64,000 nucleotides of DNA. It comes from Methanoregula sp. UBA64 (GTDB lineage: Archaea; Halobacteriota; Methanomicrobia; Methanomicrobiales; Methanospirillaceae). The first letter of the stretch is position 1, and each line of letters begins with the position of its first letter. The position numbers and the translations under genes are program-made. Positions 25,354 to 34,468 of the stretch are shown piece by piece. The stretch lies in the NCBI RefSeq assembly GCF_002502735.1, contig NZ_DAQC01000008.1, positions 1 to 64,000 on the forward strand, read 5' to 3'. The notes below the pieces were generated by a model, which ran no database searches, was not told where the DNA came from, and saw only the letters and a program-made list of their open reading frames with translations.

Positions 25354-26319
25354 CTAGAAGCTCCGGGTTACGAAGAATTCTCCGACGTCCATGATGAGCT
25401 GGCGTTCCTTTGTCGGGGGAAGGACCATGAGCAGGCGGTTGGAGTCTTCGACAAGATCGGCAGCCTTCTTCTTCACGGCATCGATGACGCCTGCATCGGC
25501 AAGTTCCTTTATGGCGGCCTTAATGTCGGCCGGCGAGAGTTCGCGCCGGTACTTCAGGAGGTCGACGCCTTTCTGCCGGGCAATGATCATAATTAAGGTC
25601 TGTTTGCCCTCGCGGAGATCGGAACCCTGATCCTTGCCGCTCTTTTCCGTCGGGGTCAGAAGATCGATAAGATCGTCCTGGATCTGGAACGCAATGCCGG
25701 TGTTGAGCCCGAACTGGTACAGGGCTTTTACCTGCTCCTCGTTCCCGCCGGCAAGCGTGCCGCCGATGGCTGCTGCCGCCGCATAGAGGACACCGGTCTT
25801 CTTTGCTACCATCTCCATGTACTCCTTCTCGGTTACATCGGTCCGGTGCTCGAACGACATGTCCTGGTGCTGGCCCTCGCAGATATCTGCGCAGGCCCGG
25901 GCAAGGAGTGCAGTCGCTTTGACCTTTGCAGCATCGCCGGCCTTTGCCTGGCTGATGAACTCGAATGCCCGGGCATAGAGGACATCGCCGGCAAGGATCC
26001 CGGTCGGCATGTCCCACTTCGTATGAACCGTCGGCACCCCGCGCCGGAGCGAGTCCCCGTCCATGATATCGTCGTGGATCAGGGTGAAGGTGTGGGTAAC
26101 TTCGAGCGCGAGTGCTGCCGGCATGATATCGGCGGAACTCCCGCTCCGTACTGCATCAGCCGCAAGCATGACCACCGCGGGCCGGAGGCGCTTGCCGCCG
26201 GCGTTTAAAAGGTGGGCGGAGGCCTTGTCGAGCTCTCCGGTGGCGCGGTTGAAGTTCGTGTCAATCAGGCCATCGATCTTCTGTGCGACCGATTTTAAGT
26301 ACGGTGATAGTTCCGACAT
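25354..26319 (-). CDS. idsA: Geranylgeranyl/farnesyl diphosphate synthase
   Basis: 321 residues. Two Asp-rich motifs: IHDDIMDGD (first, Asp83-Asp87) and FQIQDDLIDLL (second); GGKRLRPAV and MEMVAKKTG are family features. It condenses IPP units into the C20 chain of archaeal ether lipids. It is the last step of the isoprenoid set encoded upstream (MVK, IPK, IDI2). Confidence 0.95.
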   Translation of the reverse strand: MSELSPYLKSVAQKIDGLIDTNFNRATGELDKASAHLLNAGGKRLRPAVVMLAADAVRSGSSADIMPAALALEVTHTFTLIHDDIMDGDSLRRGVPTVHTKWDMPTGILAGDVLYARAFEFISQAKAGDAAKVKATALLARACADICEGQHQDMSFEHRTDVTEKEYMEMVAKKTGVLYAAAAAIGGTLAGGNEEQVKALYQFGLNTGIAFQIQDDLIDLLTPTEKSGKDQGSDLREGKQTLIMIIARQKGVDLLKYRRELSPADIKAAIKELADAGVIDAVKKKAADLVEDSNRLLMVLPPTKERQLIMDVGEFFVTRSF

Positions 26320-26330
26320 CGTTGTTCTCC

Positions 26331-27668
26331 TTAATTGATCTTGAGCCGCTGGCCGTTCTGCATGATGTGAACGTCGTTACCGAGCGTGTAGCCGAGGTCT
26401 GCGGAAAACTCGGCGTAGGCCGCGGTCATCTTGATGTTCCCGTGGGCCGGGACAATGTGCTGCGGGTTTAAGAGACTGATAAACTCGTAGTGGTCCTCGC
26501 GGTACGCATGCCCGCTCACGTGGAGGTCCGGGAAGAGTCGGGCGCCGGCCATTCTCAGGTGCGTCTCGACCATGTAGCGCTGGCCGTAGTTCATCGGGTT
26601 CGGGATCACGTTTGCCGAGAAGAGCACCTTGTCGCCTTTTGCGATCTGGTACGGCGTGTCGCCGAGGGCCATCCGGGTCAGGATCGATCCCGGCTCTCCC
26701 TGGTGGCCGGTGATGATCGGGAGGAATTTTTCTTTTCCGGCCTTCATCATCCGGCGCAGGGTCCGGTCAACGGTCCGCCGGTTCCCAAAGACGCTCGTGT
26801 CCGGGGGAAGCGAGACGAGTTTCATCTGTTCGGCCGTGACCGAGTACTTCTCCATCGAGCGGCCAAGGAGCACCGGCTTTCGCCCGATCTCGTGCGCACA
26901 CTCGGCGATGGTCTTAACCCGGGCGATATGGGACGAGAACGTCGAGACAATGATCGAGTTCTTGTCGTCCTCGTAGCTGGTGATGACGTCCCGGACCATG
27001 TCCCGCGCCATCCGCTCGCTCGGGCAGCGGCCCGGGCGGTCGATATACGTACTCTCGACAATCAGCGCAAGCACGCCTTCTTTTCCGATCTGGCGGAACC
27101 GGGCAAAGTCCGGCGGTTCTCCGATGACCGGGCTCCGGTCGAGCTTGAAGTCGCAGGCGTAGACAATCGCGCCGTGCGGGGTGTGGAGCACCGGGGTCAC
27201 CGTGTCGATGATCGAATGCTGGGTCCGCACGAACTCGAGCACCAGGTGCTGCGAGATCGTGTACCGCTGGCCGGGCTTAAGCGCGAAGAGCTTGTTGTTC
27301 ACCCCGAACTTCTGCTCGCCCGAGATCTGCTGCCGGATCAGTTCGGTTGCATAGGGCGACGCGATGATCGGCGCATTGTACCGGTGCGCCAGCTTCGGGA
27401 TCGCGCCGATATGGTCGAGGTGGCCGTGGGAGCAGACGATAGCCTTTACCGTCCCCTCGACCGAGTTCATCATCGTATCGTCGGGTATCGCCCCGATCTT
27501 GATCAGATCGAGGGAGTGCATATTCTCAACCTCCGCGTCCTCGTGGATCATCATCTGGTCCAGGCGGAGCCCCATGTCGAAAATGACAATTTCTTTCCCG
27601 CAGCGGACTGCGGACATGTTCCGTCCGACTTCGTTGTACCCGCCCACTGCTATAATCTCTATATCCAT
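26331..27668 (-). CDS. rnj: Archaeal RNase J (metallo-beta-lactamase/beta-CASP)
   Basis: 445 residues. The HxHxDH zinc motif CSHGHLDHIGAIP (His81, His83, Asp85, His86), later VYACDFKLDRSP and ESTYIDRPGRC, and the beta-CASP motif HVSGHAYREDHYEF near the C-terminus. aRNase J is a 5'-3' exonuclease acting on 5'-monophosphate RNA. Its place within the isoprenoid cluster is conserved in euryarchaea. Confidence 0.94.
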   Translation of the reverse strand: MDIEIIAVGGYNEVGRNMSAVRCGKEIVIFDMGLRLDQMMIHEDAEVENMHSLDLIKIGAIPDDTMMNSVEGTVKAIVCSHGHLDHIGAIPKLAHRYNAPIIASPYATELIRQQISGEQKFGVNNKLFALKPGQRYTISQHLVLEFVRTQHSIIDTVTPVLHTPHGAIVYACDFKLDRSPVIGEPPDFARFRQIGKEGVLALIVESTYIDRPGRCPSERMARDMVRDVITSYEDDKNSIIVSTFSSHIARVKTIAECAHEIGRKPVLLGRSMEKYSVTAEQMKLVSLPPDTSVFGNRRTVDRTLRRMMKAGKEKFLPIITGHQGEPGSILTRMALGDTPYQIAKGDKVLFSANVIPNPMNYGQRYMVETHLRMAGARLFPDLHVSGHAYREDHYEFISLLNPQHIVPAHGNIKMTAAYAEFSADLGYTLGNDVHIMQNGQRLKIN

Positions 27669-27725
27669 GTTTGTACTCCTGTTGTTTTTTTTTTGGTAAA
27701 AGGCCGTTTTTTTAAAAAAACTGCC

Positions 27726-28817
27726 TCACATCTCGTGATATGCGCCGGTGCGCTCCCCGATCATCTGCCGGGTTTTCCCCGTAATATACACACGGGTCGA
27801 GCGCAGGTCGGCGGTCCGTGCGGCACCGCACAGGAACATCGCTCCCACCAGTTCGCGGTGGATCGTCTCCACGCGGGCACTAAGCGCCGCGTCGCTCTCA
27901 AGCGCCGGTTTCAAAAGCGGCATCGCCATCCCGGTAAGGTCCGCTCCCAGGGCAAGGCACTTTGCCATGTCGATGCCGGTGCGTATCCCGCCCGATGCAA
28001 TCACCGGGCCGCCGGTCGCCGCTACCTCGGCAAGGCTTACCACCGTGGGGATGCCCCATGCGGAGAAGTCTTCGCCAAGCGTCTGTAAGGGCCGGTCTTT
28101 TTCGTTTTTGCTCTCGCCGGCCCGCACGCTCTCGACTGCTGCCCATGAGGTGCCGCCCCAGCCGCCGATATCGATGGCCTTTGCGCCGGCGCCCCAGCAC
28201 CGGCGTGCCACTTCGCCCGAGATCCCGCAGCCGGTCTCTTTTACGATCACCGGTGTTTTCATCTCGGAACAAAGCTCTGTAATCGCGGCAAGGCAGCCGG
28301 TGGCATTATGATCGCCTTCCGGCTGGATCGCTTCCTGGAGGAAGTTGAGGTGGATCGCAAGAGCGTCCGCCCCGATCATCTCCACGGCCTCCTCTGCCCA
28401 TGCAGTCCCGTGTTCGCGGAGCTGCACGGCACCGAGGTTTCCTACGATAAACGCGTGGGGCGCTTCGTCGCGGACAACAGCGAACGTGTCCGCGAGGGAC
28501 TCGTCCTCCAGCGCCGCACGCTGCGAGCCGACACCCATCCCGAGACCGAACCGTTCTGCGATCCGGGCGAGGCGGGCATTGGTCTCCTTGGTCTTCGGGT
28601 GACCCCCGGTCATTGCCGAGACAAAGAGGGGCGAATTTAGCGTATGGCCGAGGAAACGGACAGAGAGGTCGATGTTGCGCATATCGCACTCCGGCAGGGC
28701 ATTGTGCGCCAGCCGGACATCGCCGAATCCTGCATCGCCGCACTCCACGGCCTCTTCCGCGCAGATGCGCAGGTGGTCGAGCTTGCGCGACGATGTGAAC
28801 CGTTTCTTGTCAGCCAT
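27726..28817 (-). CDS. fni: Isopentenyl-diphosphate delta-isomerase, type 2
   Basis: 363 residues from ATG 28817 (MADKKRFTSSRKLDHLR); longer in-frame starts overlap IPK. FMN-dependent TIM barrel: FVSAMTGGH, GLGMGVGSQR, HLNFLQEAIQPEGDH (substrate Gln/Glu) and IDIGGWGGTSWAAVE, IASGGIRTGIDMAK. It interconverts IPP and DMAPP, using the IPP made by IPK in the gene just upstream (5 bases). Confidence 0.96.
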   Translation of the reverse strand: MADKKRFTSSRKLDHLRICAEEAVECGDAGFGDVRLAHNALPECDMRNIDLSVRFLGHTLNSPLFVSAMTGGHPKTKETNARLARIAERFGLGMGVGSQRAALEDESLADTFAVVRDEAPHAFIVGNLGAVQLREHGTAWAEEAVEMIGADALAIHLNFLQEAIQPEGDHNATGCLAAITELCSEMKTPVIVKETGCGISGEVARRCWGAGAKAIDIGGWGGTSWAAVESVRAGESKNEKDRPLQTLGEDFSAWGIPTVVSLAEVAATGGPVIASGGIRTGIDMAKCLALGADLTGMAMPLLKPALESDAALSARVETIHRELVGAMFLCGAARTADLRSTRVYITGKTRQMIGERTGAYHEM

Positions 28818-28822
28818 AGTGG

Positions 28823-29578
28823 TTAGTTCCCCCTCACTTTTGTCCCGCCGTGGTCGTTTCCACAAAGGAAATCGCCCAGGCGCGAGACATGAAAGATATC
28901 GGACCCGGTGCCGGCTTTTGCCAGCCCGAGCAGTTCGTCAATTTTCCCTTTCATTCCACCGGTTACATCGGTATGTGACGAGTTGCCGATCTGGAGGTTT
29001 GCGACAGTCGCCGGAGTGATCTCCGGTACCACGCGTCCCCCATCCAGCACTCCCGGTACATCGGTGGCGAGCCCGACGCGGCTGCATTTGAGCGCAACCG
29101 CGAAGTACCGCACGAGCTGGTCGCCCGATACGATACACGCTCCCCGGGAAAGGTCCATCACCACGTCGCCGTGGATCACAGGGACCATCCCGAGCGCAAG
29201 CATCTTTTCGATATGCCGGTGCTCGAATGCGATAAGCCGGCCGTTGTCCGCCACGCCCGCATGGAGCGGGTGGACGCCTGCTGCCGCGATACCGGCTTCC
29301 CGTAAAGAAGAAACGACGGCATCGTTTAAGGAACTCACGGCCCGGTGCGTGACCACGATCCCTTCCGTTGCCCCGACCTCTGCCCCGCGGTCCAGGTGGT
29401 AGCGGTGCGCCTCGGGGTGCCCGCAGGAACCGGCGCCGTGGACGACCACGATCTCCGCTGCGTGCGCCCGGGCGATCGCCCCGGCGATCTCGGCAAGAGC
29501 TGACTTGTTGATCGCACAGTCGGCACCCTTGTCGGTGATCACGCTGCCGCCCAGTTTTACTATCACGCGCTCAGACAT
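28823..29578 (-). CDS. ipk: Isopentenyl phosphate kinase
   Basis: 251 residues of the amino-acid-kinase fold. VKLGGSVITDK, VVHGAGSCGHPEAHRY (with the catalytic His of IPK), and TDVPGVLDGG are visible. It phosphorylates isopentenyl phosphate to IPP, the last step of the archaeal modified mevalonate pathway. Eight bases overlap the 3' end of MVK. Confidence 0.95.
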   Translation of the reverse strand: MSERVIVKLGGSVITDKGADCAINKSALAEIAGAIARAHAAEIVVVHGAGSCGHPEAHRYHLDRGAEVGATEGIVVTHRAVSSLNDAVVSSLREAGIAAAGVHPLHAGVADNGRLIAFEHRHIEKMLALGMVPVIHGDVVMDLSRGACIVSGDQLVRYFAVALKCSRVGLATDVPGVLDGGRVVPEITPATVANLQIGNSSHTDVTGGMKGKIDELLGLAKAGTGSDIFHVSRLGDFLCGNDHGGTKVRGN

Positions 29579-30440
29579 TCTTCTCCTTCCGTACCCCTTC
29601 GGTATCGATCCCGGTCACGATCGCCCGGGCATCGCAGGACTCTATCGCGTGGGCAACCCGGTGCCGGATCGGTTTTGCGCAGAGGGCGACCATGCAGCCG
29701 CCGCCCCCGGCCCCGGTCAGTTTCGCACCAAACGCCCCGGCCGACCGTGCGGCAAGCACGAGCCGCGAGAGCTGCGGGTGACCCACACCCAGCGCTTCAA
29801 GGAGCGCATGGTTCATGTTCATGTACCGTCCCAGCTCGCGGTGGTTTGCCAGGTGGTGGATCGCAGCAAGGCTCACGCCTTCGATGGCATCGAGGATCGG
29901 ATCTACGATCTGCGGGTTGTGCTTCTTTAAGTCCGCCACCTGCTCGACCATCTTTGACGTGCTGTGGGAGACGAGCGAGTCGCCAATCACCAGATACATG
30001 TTCTCGGGAGGCAGGCGCCTGCGGGACGTGCCGGTGATAAGGACAACGCCGCCGAATGCGGAGACGGTCGTATCCGTGGGGCTCGCCCGCCCTTTCTGCA
30101 CCTTTTTTTCGATCTCGAATGCCATGTTTGCGACATCTTCCCGGGTCTTCCCGAGGCCGAACTCGTCGTTGATTGCCGAGAGCGTGGCAACAGTCACCGC
30201 AGCGGACGACCCGAGGCCGGAGGAACTGGGGATCTGCGAGTTGATGTATACGCTCCCCATGACCCCCATCGCCTCAAAGCACCCGTCGATATAGGGGGAC
30301 TTTGCCCGCTGCGGTCGCTTGGATCTCCTGACCGTTACAAAGACCCGGGGCTTGATGGCCATGGCAATGCCGGGCTTCCCGTATACCACCGCATGTTCGC
30401 CGAACAGAAACACCTTGCCGGGTGCACTCCACGTTGCCAA
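29571..30440 (-). CDS. mvk: Mevalonate kinase
   Basis: 289 residues, GHMP kinase. KVFLFGEHAVVYGKPGIAMAI, PSSSGLGSSAAVTVA and KLTGAGGGGCMVAL are the three family motifs. The start is TTG at 30440 (TTG GCA ACG TGG), one base after the MEMO stop, with GGTGAT eight bases upstream. It makes mevalonate 5-phosphate. HMG-CoA reductase is not in the window. Confidence 0.95.
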   Translation of the reverse strand: MATWSAPGKVFLFGEHAVVYGKPGIAMAIKPRVFVTVRRSKRPQRAKSPYIDGCFEAMGVMGSVYINSQIPSSSGLGSSAAVTVATLSAINDEFGLGKTREDVANMAFEIEKKVQKGRASPTDTTVSAFGGVVLITGTSRRRLPPENMYLVIGDSLVSHSTSKMVEQVADLKKHNPQIVDPILDAIEGVSLAAIHHLANHRELGRYMNMNHALLEALGVGHPQLSRLVLAARSAGAFGAKLTGAGGGGCMVALCAKPIRHRVAHAIESCDARAIVTGIDTEGVRKEKNV

Positions 30441-30441
30441 C

Positions 30442-31230
30442 CTACATCACCGCAATGGCTGCATACCCTACGACCGCGTCCCGGTCGCCGGTTGCATCGC
30501 CGCTCGTACCGTACCGGATCAGCTGCCCTTTTTCCGCCCCCATGTGCAGGCAGGAAGTGATCATAGCGCTGATCGGTCCGTATCCGCAGGCAGTCAGGCG
30601 CTTTTCCCGTATCCGCCGGTAGAACTCCGGTACATCGAGGTTCTCGACTGCCTGGATCGCATACAGGTCGCCGTCGCGGGCAACCTGCTCCGGCACATAG
30701 TGCGAGAAGTCGCTCGATGCCACGATCCGGATATCCCGTCCTGTCATCCGGTGCGCCGCCACGATCTTCTCGGCCACGGCCATGGCATGGGCAGGATCCT
30801 GCTCGCCCATCATAACGGGAGCGATCTTCGCTTTCGGGAACCTGTACCGGATGAACGGCAGCTGCACCTCGATCGAGTGCTCGGTCACCTGGGCCATCTC
30901 GTCAACCGGGAGATCCAGTTCCGCTGCAAACTCCTCGTCCGTTTCAACCGGGCCAAGCGGCGTGTCCCACGAGATCGCCGAGATACAGGTGAGGTACCCG
31001 TTATGGGACGGGCCGATCACGACAAAGGTACCGGAAAAATCGGGGGAGATGGCCGAGAACGCATGGGCTGCAATCTGCCCGGAATAGACATACCCGGCAT
31101 GCGGGCATACTATTCCCTTGGCATCGGTGGCAGGCCCGGTCCCCGTAAAGAAACCGCCGATGAGGTGTCCGAGGCGGGCAGGATCTTTTGGATAGAACAT
31201 CCCCGCCACGGCGCACGGACGCGTCATCAT
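30442..31230 (-). CDS. MEMO1 family protein (AmmeMemoRadiSam B)
   Basis: 262 residues. RPCAVAGMFYPKDPARL at the N-terminus, CPHAGYVYSGQIAAHAF, VIGPSHNG and IVASSDFSHYVP identify the family; the His residues can bind a metal. MEMO proteins resemble extradiol dioxygenases; in archaea the gene nearly always lies in this mevalonate cluster, but its reaction is not established. A TATA-like TTAGATATAA (31252-31262, minus) fits leaderless transcription. Confidence 0.92.
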   Translation of the reverse strand: MMTRPCAVAGMFYPKDPARLGHLIGGFFTGTGPATDAKGIVCPHAGYVYSGQIAAHAFSAISPDFSGTFVVIGPSHNGYLTCISAISWDTPLGPVETDEEFAAELDLPVDEMAQVTEHSIEVQLPFIRYRFPKAKIAPVMMGEQDPAHAMAVAEKIVAAHRMTGRDIRIVASSDFSHYVPEQVARDGDLYAIQAVENLDVPEFYRRIREKRLTACGYGPISAMITSCLHMGAEKGQLIRYGTSGDATGDRDAVVGYAAIAVM

Positions 31231-31268
31231 CGGATCAACCCTCTGGTCGTCCTGTTATATCTAACGAT

Positions 31269-31287
31269 CGGTCCAAAAAATGGACCG
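31269..31287 (-). terminator. Hairpin with T6 loop after rpsB
   Basis: CGGTCCA and GGACCG flank T6 on the minus strand, directly after the rpsB stop at 31290. It probably weakens read-through into MEMO, which has its own TATA box. Confidence 0.5.
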
Positions 31288-31289
31288 TT

Positions 31290-31901
31290 TCAGATCTCGG
31301 TTTCGAAATCTTCCTGGGTGAGTGCCGTCGAGATCCCGCGGATCTTGAGCATCTCCCTTGTCAGCAGGAAGTAGATCATCGAGAGGGCTTTCCGGCCCTT
31401 GTTGTTCGTGGGGATCACGAGGTCCACGAACTTGGTCATGTTGTTGGTGTCGCAGAGTGCAACGACCGGGATGCCGCACTGGACGGCCTCGTTAATGACC
31501 TGTGAATCGCCGATCGGGTCGGTGACGACGATGACCTTGGGCTCGATGTATGCTTCGAGCACGGGGTTGGTGAGCAGCCCGGGGATGAACCGGCCGGTGG
31601 CCGACATCGCGCCGATAGTGTCGGCAAACTTCTTTGCCGGGTACTGGCCGTACTGCCGGGAGGTGACCACGAGGATCTCGGGTGCCTCGTACTTGCTTAA
31701 GAACTTCGCCACCGTCTTGATCCGGGCATCGGTCTCGCGGATATCAAGAATATAGAGACCGTCACCGCGGACGCGGTAGATAAACTTCTTCATGTCCTCG
31801 CTTTTCTGCTGGGTGCCGATGTGGACACCGGCTGCCAGGTACTCCTCGACGGGGATGAGCGGTTCCTTTAATTCAATTTCCATCTCGTTGACTTGGGTCA
31901 T
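31290..31901 (-). CDS. rps2: 30S ribosomal protein S2
   Basis: 203 residues from ATG 31901, overlapping the enolase stop (ATGA). The segments AGVHIGTQQKSEDMKKFIYRVR and PGLLTNPVLEAYIEPKVIVVTDP are characteristic of archaeal S2. The conserved order rpoK, enolase, rps2 is kept. Confidence 0.97.
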   Translation of the reverse strand: MTQVNEMEIELKEPLIPVEEYLAAGVHIGTQQKSEDMKKFIYRVRGDGLYILDIRETDARIKTVAKFLSKYEAPEILVVTSRQYGQYPAKKFADTIGAMSATGRFIPGLLTNPVLEAYIEPKVIVVTDPIGDSQVINEAVQCGIPVVALCDTNNMTKFVDLVIPTNNKGRKALSMIYFLLTREMLKIRGISTALTQEDFETEI

Positions 31902-33094
31902 AGTTGTTCCTCTATGCGGATAAGTTCGTTGAGTTTTGCAATGCGTTCGCCACCGACGACCCCGCATTTTAAGAAGACGCAGGAGAACGCCGTAGCAAGG
32001 TGCGCAATCGTGGTATCCGTGGTTTCGCCGGACCGGTGACTCATCACCGTGTCCAGCCCATGGGTGTGAGCGAGGCGGACGGCCTCGAAGGTGTCGGTCA
32101 GGGTGCCGACCTGGTTGGGCTTGATGAGGACGCAGTTTGCGGATGCACGCTCGATGCCCTTTTCAATGCGGTCGACCTGGGTTACAAAGAGGTCGTCCCC
32201 GCAGAGCAGGCATCGGTCGCCAACCTGGCTGTTGAGTTCTGCAAACCCGTCGAAATCGTCCTCGTGGAGGGGATCTTCGACATAGACGAGATTGTATTTA
32301 TCGACCAGTTCGGCGATATACGCGATCTGGTCCTCGGTCGAACGGACACGGTCGCGGTACTTGTACCCCTCGCCGTTCCACATCTGGCTCGATGCAACAT
32401 CGATCCCCATGTCGACCTGGACATTCATCTCGTCTGCCACACGTCCGGTTGCCTCGGCAATGAGCTCAAATGCGAGGGCATCGTCAATCTGCGGTGCCCA
32501 GGCACCCTCATCACCCTTGCCGGCGGCAATACCTTTCTTCTTTAAGATATCCTTGAGGTTTTTGTGGACGGCGGCATTGGCAAAGACTGCCTCCTCCGCA
32601 TCCGCCGCGCCGCCCGGAACCACCAGGAACTCCTGGATCTCGGTAGCGTTTGTGGCATGCGCACCGCCACCGATAACGTTCCCGAGCGGCAGCGGCATCT
32701 CGTTGACAAACGCCCCGCCCAGGTACCGGAAGAGCGGCAGGCCGAGCGCCGAGGCCGCAGCCTTTGCATTTGCAAGGGAGAGCGCGACCGCGATATTTGC
32801 CCCGATACCGGAGAAATTCTCCGTTCCGTCGATATCACGGAGCTGTGCATCGAAGCACTCCTGGTCGGCAGAATCCATCCCGACGAGCGCCGGGACCAGG
32901 CTCTCAATGGCATGGTCGATGGCCTCTTTGGGGGGCAGGACCTTTGCCTCAGCCGCGCCGGTGGAGGCGCCGCTCGGGGCTGCCGCCCTCCCGTGGCCGC
33001 TTGCCGTGTATACGTCCGCCTCGACGGTCGGGTTCCCCCGGCTGTCAATGATCGTCCGCAGCTCGATTGCCTCAATCATCGTCATAGTGGCCAC
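31898..33094 (-). CDS. eno: Enolase
   Basis: 398 residues. 2-phosphoglycerate to phosphoenolpyruvate. PSGASTGAAEA, the metal ligand DMGIDVASS, EDPLHEDDF and KPNQVGTLTDT, SHRSGETTDTTIAHLA are all present. GTG at 33094 has AGGACGT just upstream; ATG at 33085 and 33079 are alternatives, giving the more usual MTMIEAIEL start. Linked to RpoK six bases upstream. Confidence 0.95.
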   Translation of the reverse strand: MATMTMIEAIELRTIIDSRGNPTVEADVYTASGHGRAAAPSGASTGAAEAKVLPPKEAIDHAIESLVPALVGMDSADQECFDAQLRDIDGTENFSGIGANIAVALSLANAKAAASALGLPLFRYLGGAFVNEMPLPLGNVIGGGAHATNATEIQEFLVVPGGAADAEEAVFANAAVHKNLKDILKKKGIAAGKGDEGAWAPQIDDALAFELIAEATGRVADEMNVQVDMGIDVASSQMWNGEGYKYRDRVRSTEDQIAYIAELVDKYNLVYVEDPLHEDDFDGFAELNSQVGDRCLLCGDDLFVTQVDRIEKGIERASANCVLIKPNQVGTLTDTFEAVRLAHTHGLDTVMSHRSGETTDTTIAHLATAFSCVFLKCGVVGGERIAKLNELIRIEEQL

Positions 33095-33100
33095 ACGTCC

Positions 33101-33274
33101 TTATCTTCGCTTTACGGTAATGGGGATAATGTTCGCGTTGAATTCCTCGATGGCGATCTCCAAAGGATCGATCCGGGAGGTAGTGACGAGTAACGGAGCA
33201 CCCATTGATATCTGCAGAGCCCTTGCTCCAATAATCCGCGCCCGTTCATACCGGGTGTAAACCTGCGTCTGCAT
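33101..33274 (-). CDS. rpoK: RNA polymerase subunit K (Rpb6)
   Basis: 57 residues, MQTQVYTRYERARIIGARAL..., with the Rpb6 motif IGARALQISMGAP and IAIEEF. It stabilises the clamp of the core enzyme. It lies between tRNA-Pro and enolase, six bases before the latter. Confidence 0.95.
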   Translation of the reverse strand: MQTQVYTRYERARIIGARALQISMGAPLLVTTSRIDPLEIAIEEFNANIIPITVKRR

Positions 33275-33324
33275 TCGTTGTCCTCAAAAATTGTTCGATA
33301 GTGCAATTTGGTACAGTTGGAAAA

Positions 33325-33399
33325 TGGGGTCGCTGAGATTCGAACTCAGGTCACTGCGTCCCGAACGCAATAGGATAGTCCAGGCTACCCCACGACCCC
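33325..33399 (-). tRNA. tRNA-Pro (anticodon CGG)
   Basis: 75 bases. Acceptor GGGGTCG/CGACCCC with discriminator A, D-stem GGGT/ATCC, anticodon stem TTGCG/CGCAG with loop TTCGGGA (anticodon CGG), T-arm CTGAG/CTCAG with TTCGAAT. No intron. CCA is not encoded. It sits within the ribosomal/polymerase operon between rpoN and rpoK. Confidence 0.95.
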
Positions 33400-33408
33400 T
33401 CGGTCATA

Positions 33409-33597
33409 TCACTGGTACGGGTTGAGCTCATCAATGATCTCTTTGTGTGTTAAGAGCATCCGCCGGCAGCAGTATCGGGTGATACCGAGATCGTCGAGGA
33501 TCTTTTTAGGATCCTCGCCTTTCTCCCGCCGTGCCTTATACTCTTCCCACGCTGTGGAAATAGGTTTTCCGCAGGTGAAACATCGTACGGGTATCAA
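33409..33597 (-). CDS. rpoN: RNA polymerase subunit N (Rpb10)
   Basis: 62 residues. MIPVRCFTCGKPIS and RYCCRRMLLTHKEIIDELNPY form the zinc bundle of Rpb10 (CFTC...CC). The start is TTG 33597, preferred because GAGAGGT lies eight bases before it and because family members start MIPVRC; no ATG fits. S9 is upstream, tRNA-Pro downstream. Confidence 0.93.
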   Translation of the reverse strand: MIPVRCFTCGKPISTAWEEYKARREKGEDPKKILDDLGITRYCCRRMLLTHKEIIDELNPYQ

Positions 33598-33625
33598 GAT
33601 TGTCGACCTCTCATATATTGGTTGC

Positions 33626-34027
33626 TTAACGATAAGACTTTTGGAACTTCTTGCGTGCGCCACGGCCGTGAGGCTTCTTGGTTTCTTTCTGGCGCGAGTC
33701 GTTTACCAGGAGCGTTCTGTCGTATGTCAGGTACGCATCCTTGATTGCGGGATCATTGGACCATTCCATGATGCCGCGGGCGAGCGCGGTACGGACGGCC
33801 TCTGCCTGTCCCATAACCCCTCCGCCAGAGACTTCGATGGTCACATCGATCTCGCTTGCCGCACCGGGCACGAGAAGGAGCGGCTCGGCGATCTTCATCC
33901 GGGTGGTCTCGGTGCCGTACTTTTCGAGCGGCACGGAGTTGACCCGGATCATGCCTTTGCCGGCCTTCACGGTCGCCCGTGCAATTGCCGTCTTGCGTTT
34001 TCCGCTGGTGTTAATGATCTTTGCCAT
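33626..34027 (-). CDS. rps9: 30S ribosomal protein S9
   Basis: 133 residues from ATG 34027 (MAKIINTSGKRKTAIARA). The C-terminal KKPHGRGARKKFQKSYR is the S9 tail that reaches the decoding centre. Part of the conserved L18e-L13-S9-RpoN block. Confidence 0.97.
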   Translation of the reverse strand: MAKIINTSGKRKTAIARATVKAGKGMIRVNSVPLEKYGTETTRMKIAEPLLLVPGAASEIDVTIEVSGGGVMGQAEAVRTALARGIMEWSNDPAIKDAYLTYDRTLLVNDSRQKETKKPHGRGARKKFQKSYR

Positions 34028-34038
34028 ACCTGACCACC

Positions 34039-34461
34039 TTAGAACTTCGCTCCGAGAGCTGTGCTGACTGCCCCGAGGGTTACGAACTGCGGGTTGTTGA
34101 GCCGGTCCATGTGAACTTCCTCGGGGACTTCCATCTTCGCATTGGCGAACTCTGCCGGGACGCCGACATAGCACTTGATGCGCTTGAACGCGTCAATGCC
34201 GCGGGGGCGCTTGTAAGGGAGCATGCCACGGATCGTGCGCTTGACGATGTGGTCGGGTCTGCGGGGGAAGTACGGACCCCAGTCGGTCGACCCGCGCTCG
34301 CGCTTGTGGTAGTAGTTGCCAAGCACGCGTGCGCGGCTGCCGGAGATAATAACCTTCTCGACGTTCACGATCGCGATCTCTTCACCGGCAAGGGCGCGCT
34401 GGGCGGAAACGCTTGCGAGCCGTCCGAGGATGAGGCCGTCGCCATTGATTACGGTAACCAT
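34039..34461 (-). CDS. rpl13: 50S ribosomal protein L13
   Basis: 140 residues. GDGLILGRLASVSAQRALAG and RGMLPYKRPRGIDAFKRIKCYVGVP identify archaeal L13. Follows L18e by seven bases. Confidence 0.97.
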   Translation of the reverse strand: MVTVINGDGLILGRLASVSAQRALAGEEIAIVNVEKVIISGSRARVLGNYYHKRERGSTDWGPYFPRRPDHIVKRTIRGMLPYKRPRGIDAFKRIKCYVGVPAEFANAKMEVPEEVHMDRLNNPQFVTLGAVSTALGAKF

Positions 34462-34468
34462 GTCTTTC

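Noticed and set aside
26490..28088. Long plus-strand open frame (about 530 residues)
   Set aside because: Antisense to RNase J and the type 2 isomerase, which are conserved; the amino-acid composition (Arg, His, Asp, Val) is typical of shadow frames.
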